From NCBI GenBank assembly GCA_021151835.1, contig JAGKWO010000017.1:154539-218538 (forward strand): a stretch of DNA of 64,000 bases, given 5' to 3'. Below are positions 63,961 to 64,000 of this stretch, piece after piece. The notes beneath the pieces are model-generated. The model made no database searches, had not been told where the DNA came from, and worked only from the letters and a program-made list of their open reading frames with translations. Source of the DNA: Gammaproteobacteria bacterium. GTDB taxonomy: Bacteria; Pseudomonadota; Gammaproteobacteria; Pseudomonadales; Cellvibrionaceae. A program made the position numbers and the translations under genes. Position 1 is the first letter of the stretch. Each line of letters opens with the position of its first letter.

Positions 63961-64000
63961 CTGTATATATACGATATGCACAGTATACACAGATATACAC
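63961..64000 (-). promoter_or_regulatory. Candidate operator/promoter with 9-10 base repeats upstream of the GntR gene
   Basis: On the minus strand four similar units, GTGTATATC, GTGTATACT, GTGCATATC and GTATATATA, follow one another at 9-10 base intervals just upstream of the ribosome-binding site. TATACT within them could be a -10 box. YtrA-type regulators usually bind inverted GT-rich and AC-rich half sites in such places. The window ends here, so the full region is not visible. Confidence 0.4.

Overview
The window looks like a chromosomal segment of a Gram-negative gammaproteobacterium close to the pseudomonads, most likely a Cellvibrio-type (Cellvibrionaceae) organism. The order leuC-leuD-(dapF-like)-leuB-asd-fimV-truA-trpF-trpB-trpA-accD extends the Pseudomonas leu-asd-fimV-truA-trpF-accD block. 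FimV, a PlpD-type patatin autotransporter, a very large TonB-dependent receptor and lipoproteins with Ser-rich linkers all fit that group. The assignment is inferred from synteny and protein style, not from a marker gene. I see no rRNA, tRNA, CRISPR array, insertion sequence or prophage.

Layout. 1-12962 (minus): one long biosynthetic run for leucine, aspartate-semialdehyde, the pilus/polar hub protein FimV, tRNA pseudouridine, tryptophan and fatty-acid precursors. It is broken by terminators before fimV and before truA, and a LysR regulator diverges from leuC. 14107-23494: an outer-membrane barrel, a PlpD-like phospholipase, DAHP synthase, an orphan small protein, an orphan solute-binding protein, the tail-specific protease Prc and exonuclease III. 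23536-28157: a LysR/azoreductase/pirin redox-stress group, an FGGY sugar kinase and a DUF1820 protein. 28309-31442: a MarR-EmrA-EmrB efflux operon with a clear operator. 31636-35446: an RhlE-type helicase, small conserved proteins and MiaB. 35530-41033 (minus): a five-gene signalling operon comprising a sigma-54 response regulator, a 74-residue free-standing histidine-kinase dimerisation domain, a CHASE3 kinase, a single-domain receiver and a hybrid kinase. 41213-44678: an envelope-stress group (YqjD/YqjE-like, DUF1328, AI-2E permease, BON protein). 44884-48926: the ybeZ-ybeY-ybeX-lnt operon. 49015-50972: an alkylation-repair pair, ada and alkA. 50969-58910 (minus): a locus of winged-helix/TPR regulator, PQQ-type propeller lipoprotein, TonB-dependent receptor and flavin-dependent halogenase. 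59111-64000: an esterase lipoprotein, and a GntR(YtrA)-ABC-acyltransferase operon with a small secreted protein.

Most worth following up: (1) a DapF-fold protein inside the leu operon in which both catalytic cysteines are serine; (2) the free-standing DHp protein in the signalling operon; (3) the halogenase/receptor/propeller locus; (4) an Ada protein whose AraC-type DNA-binding domain has lost its second helix-turn-helix; (5) a TrpA with Glu in place of the catalytic Asp60. Small items not obvious from long reading frames include the 53-residue DUF1328 gene at 42239-42400 and the 5' part of accD at 1-210.
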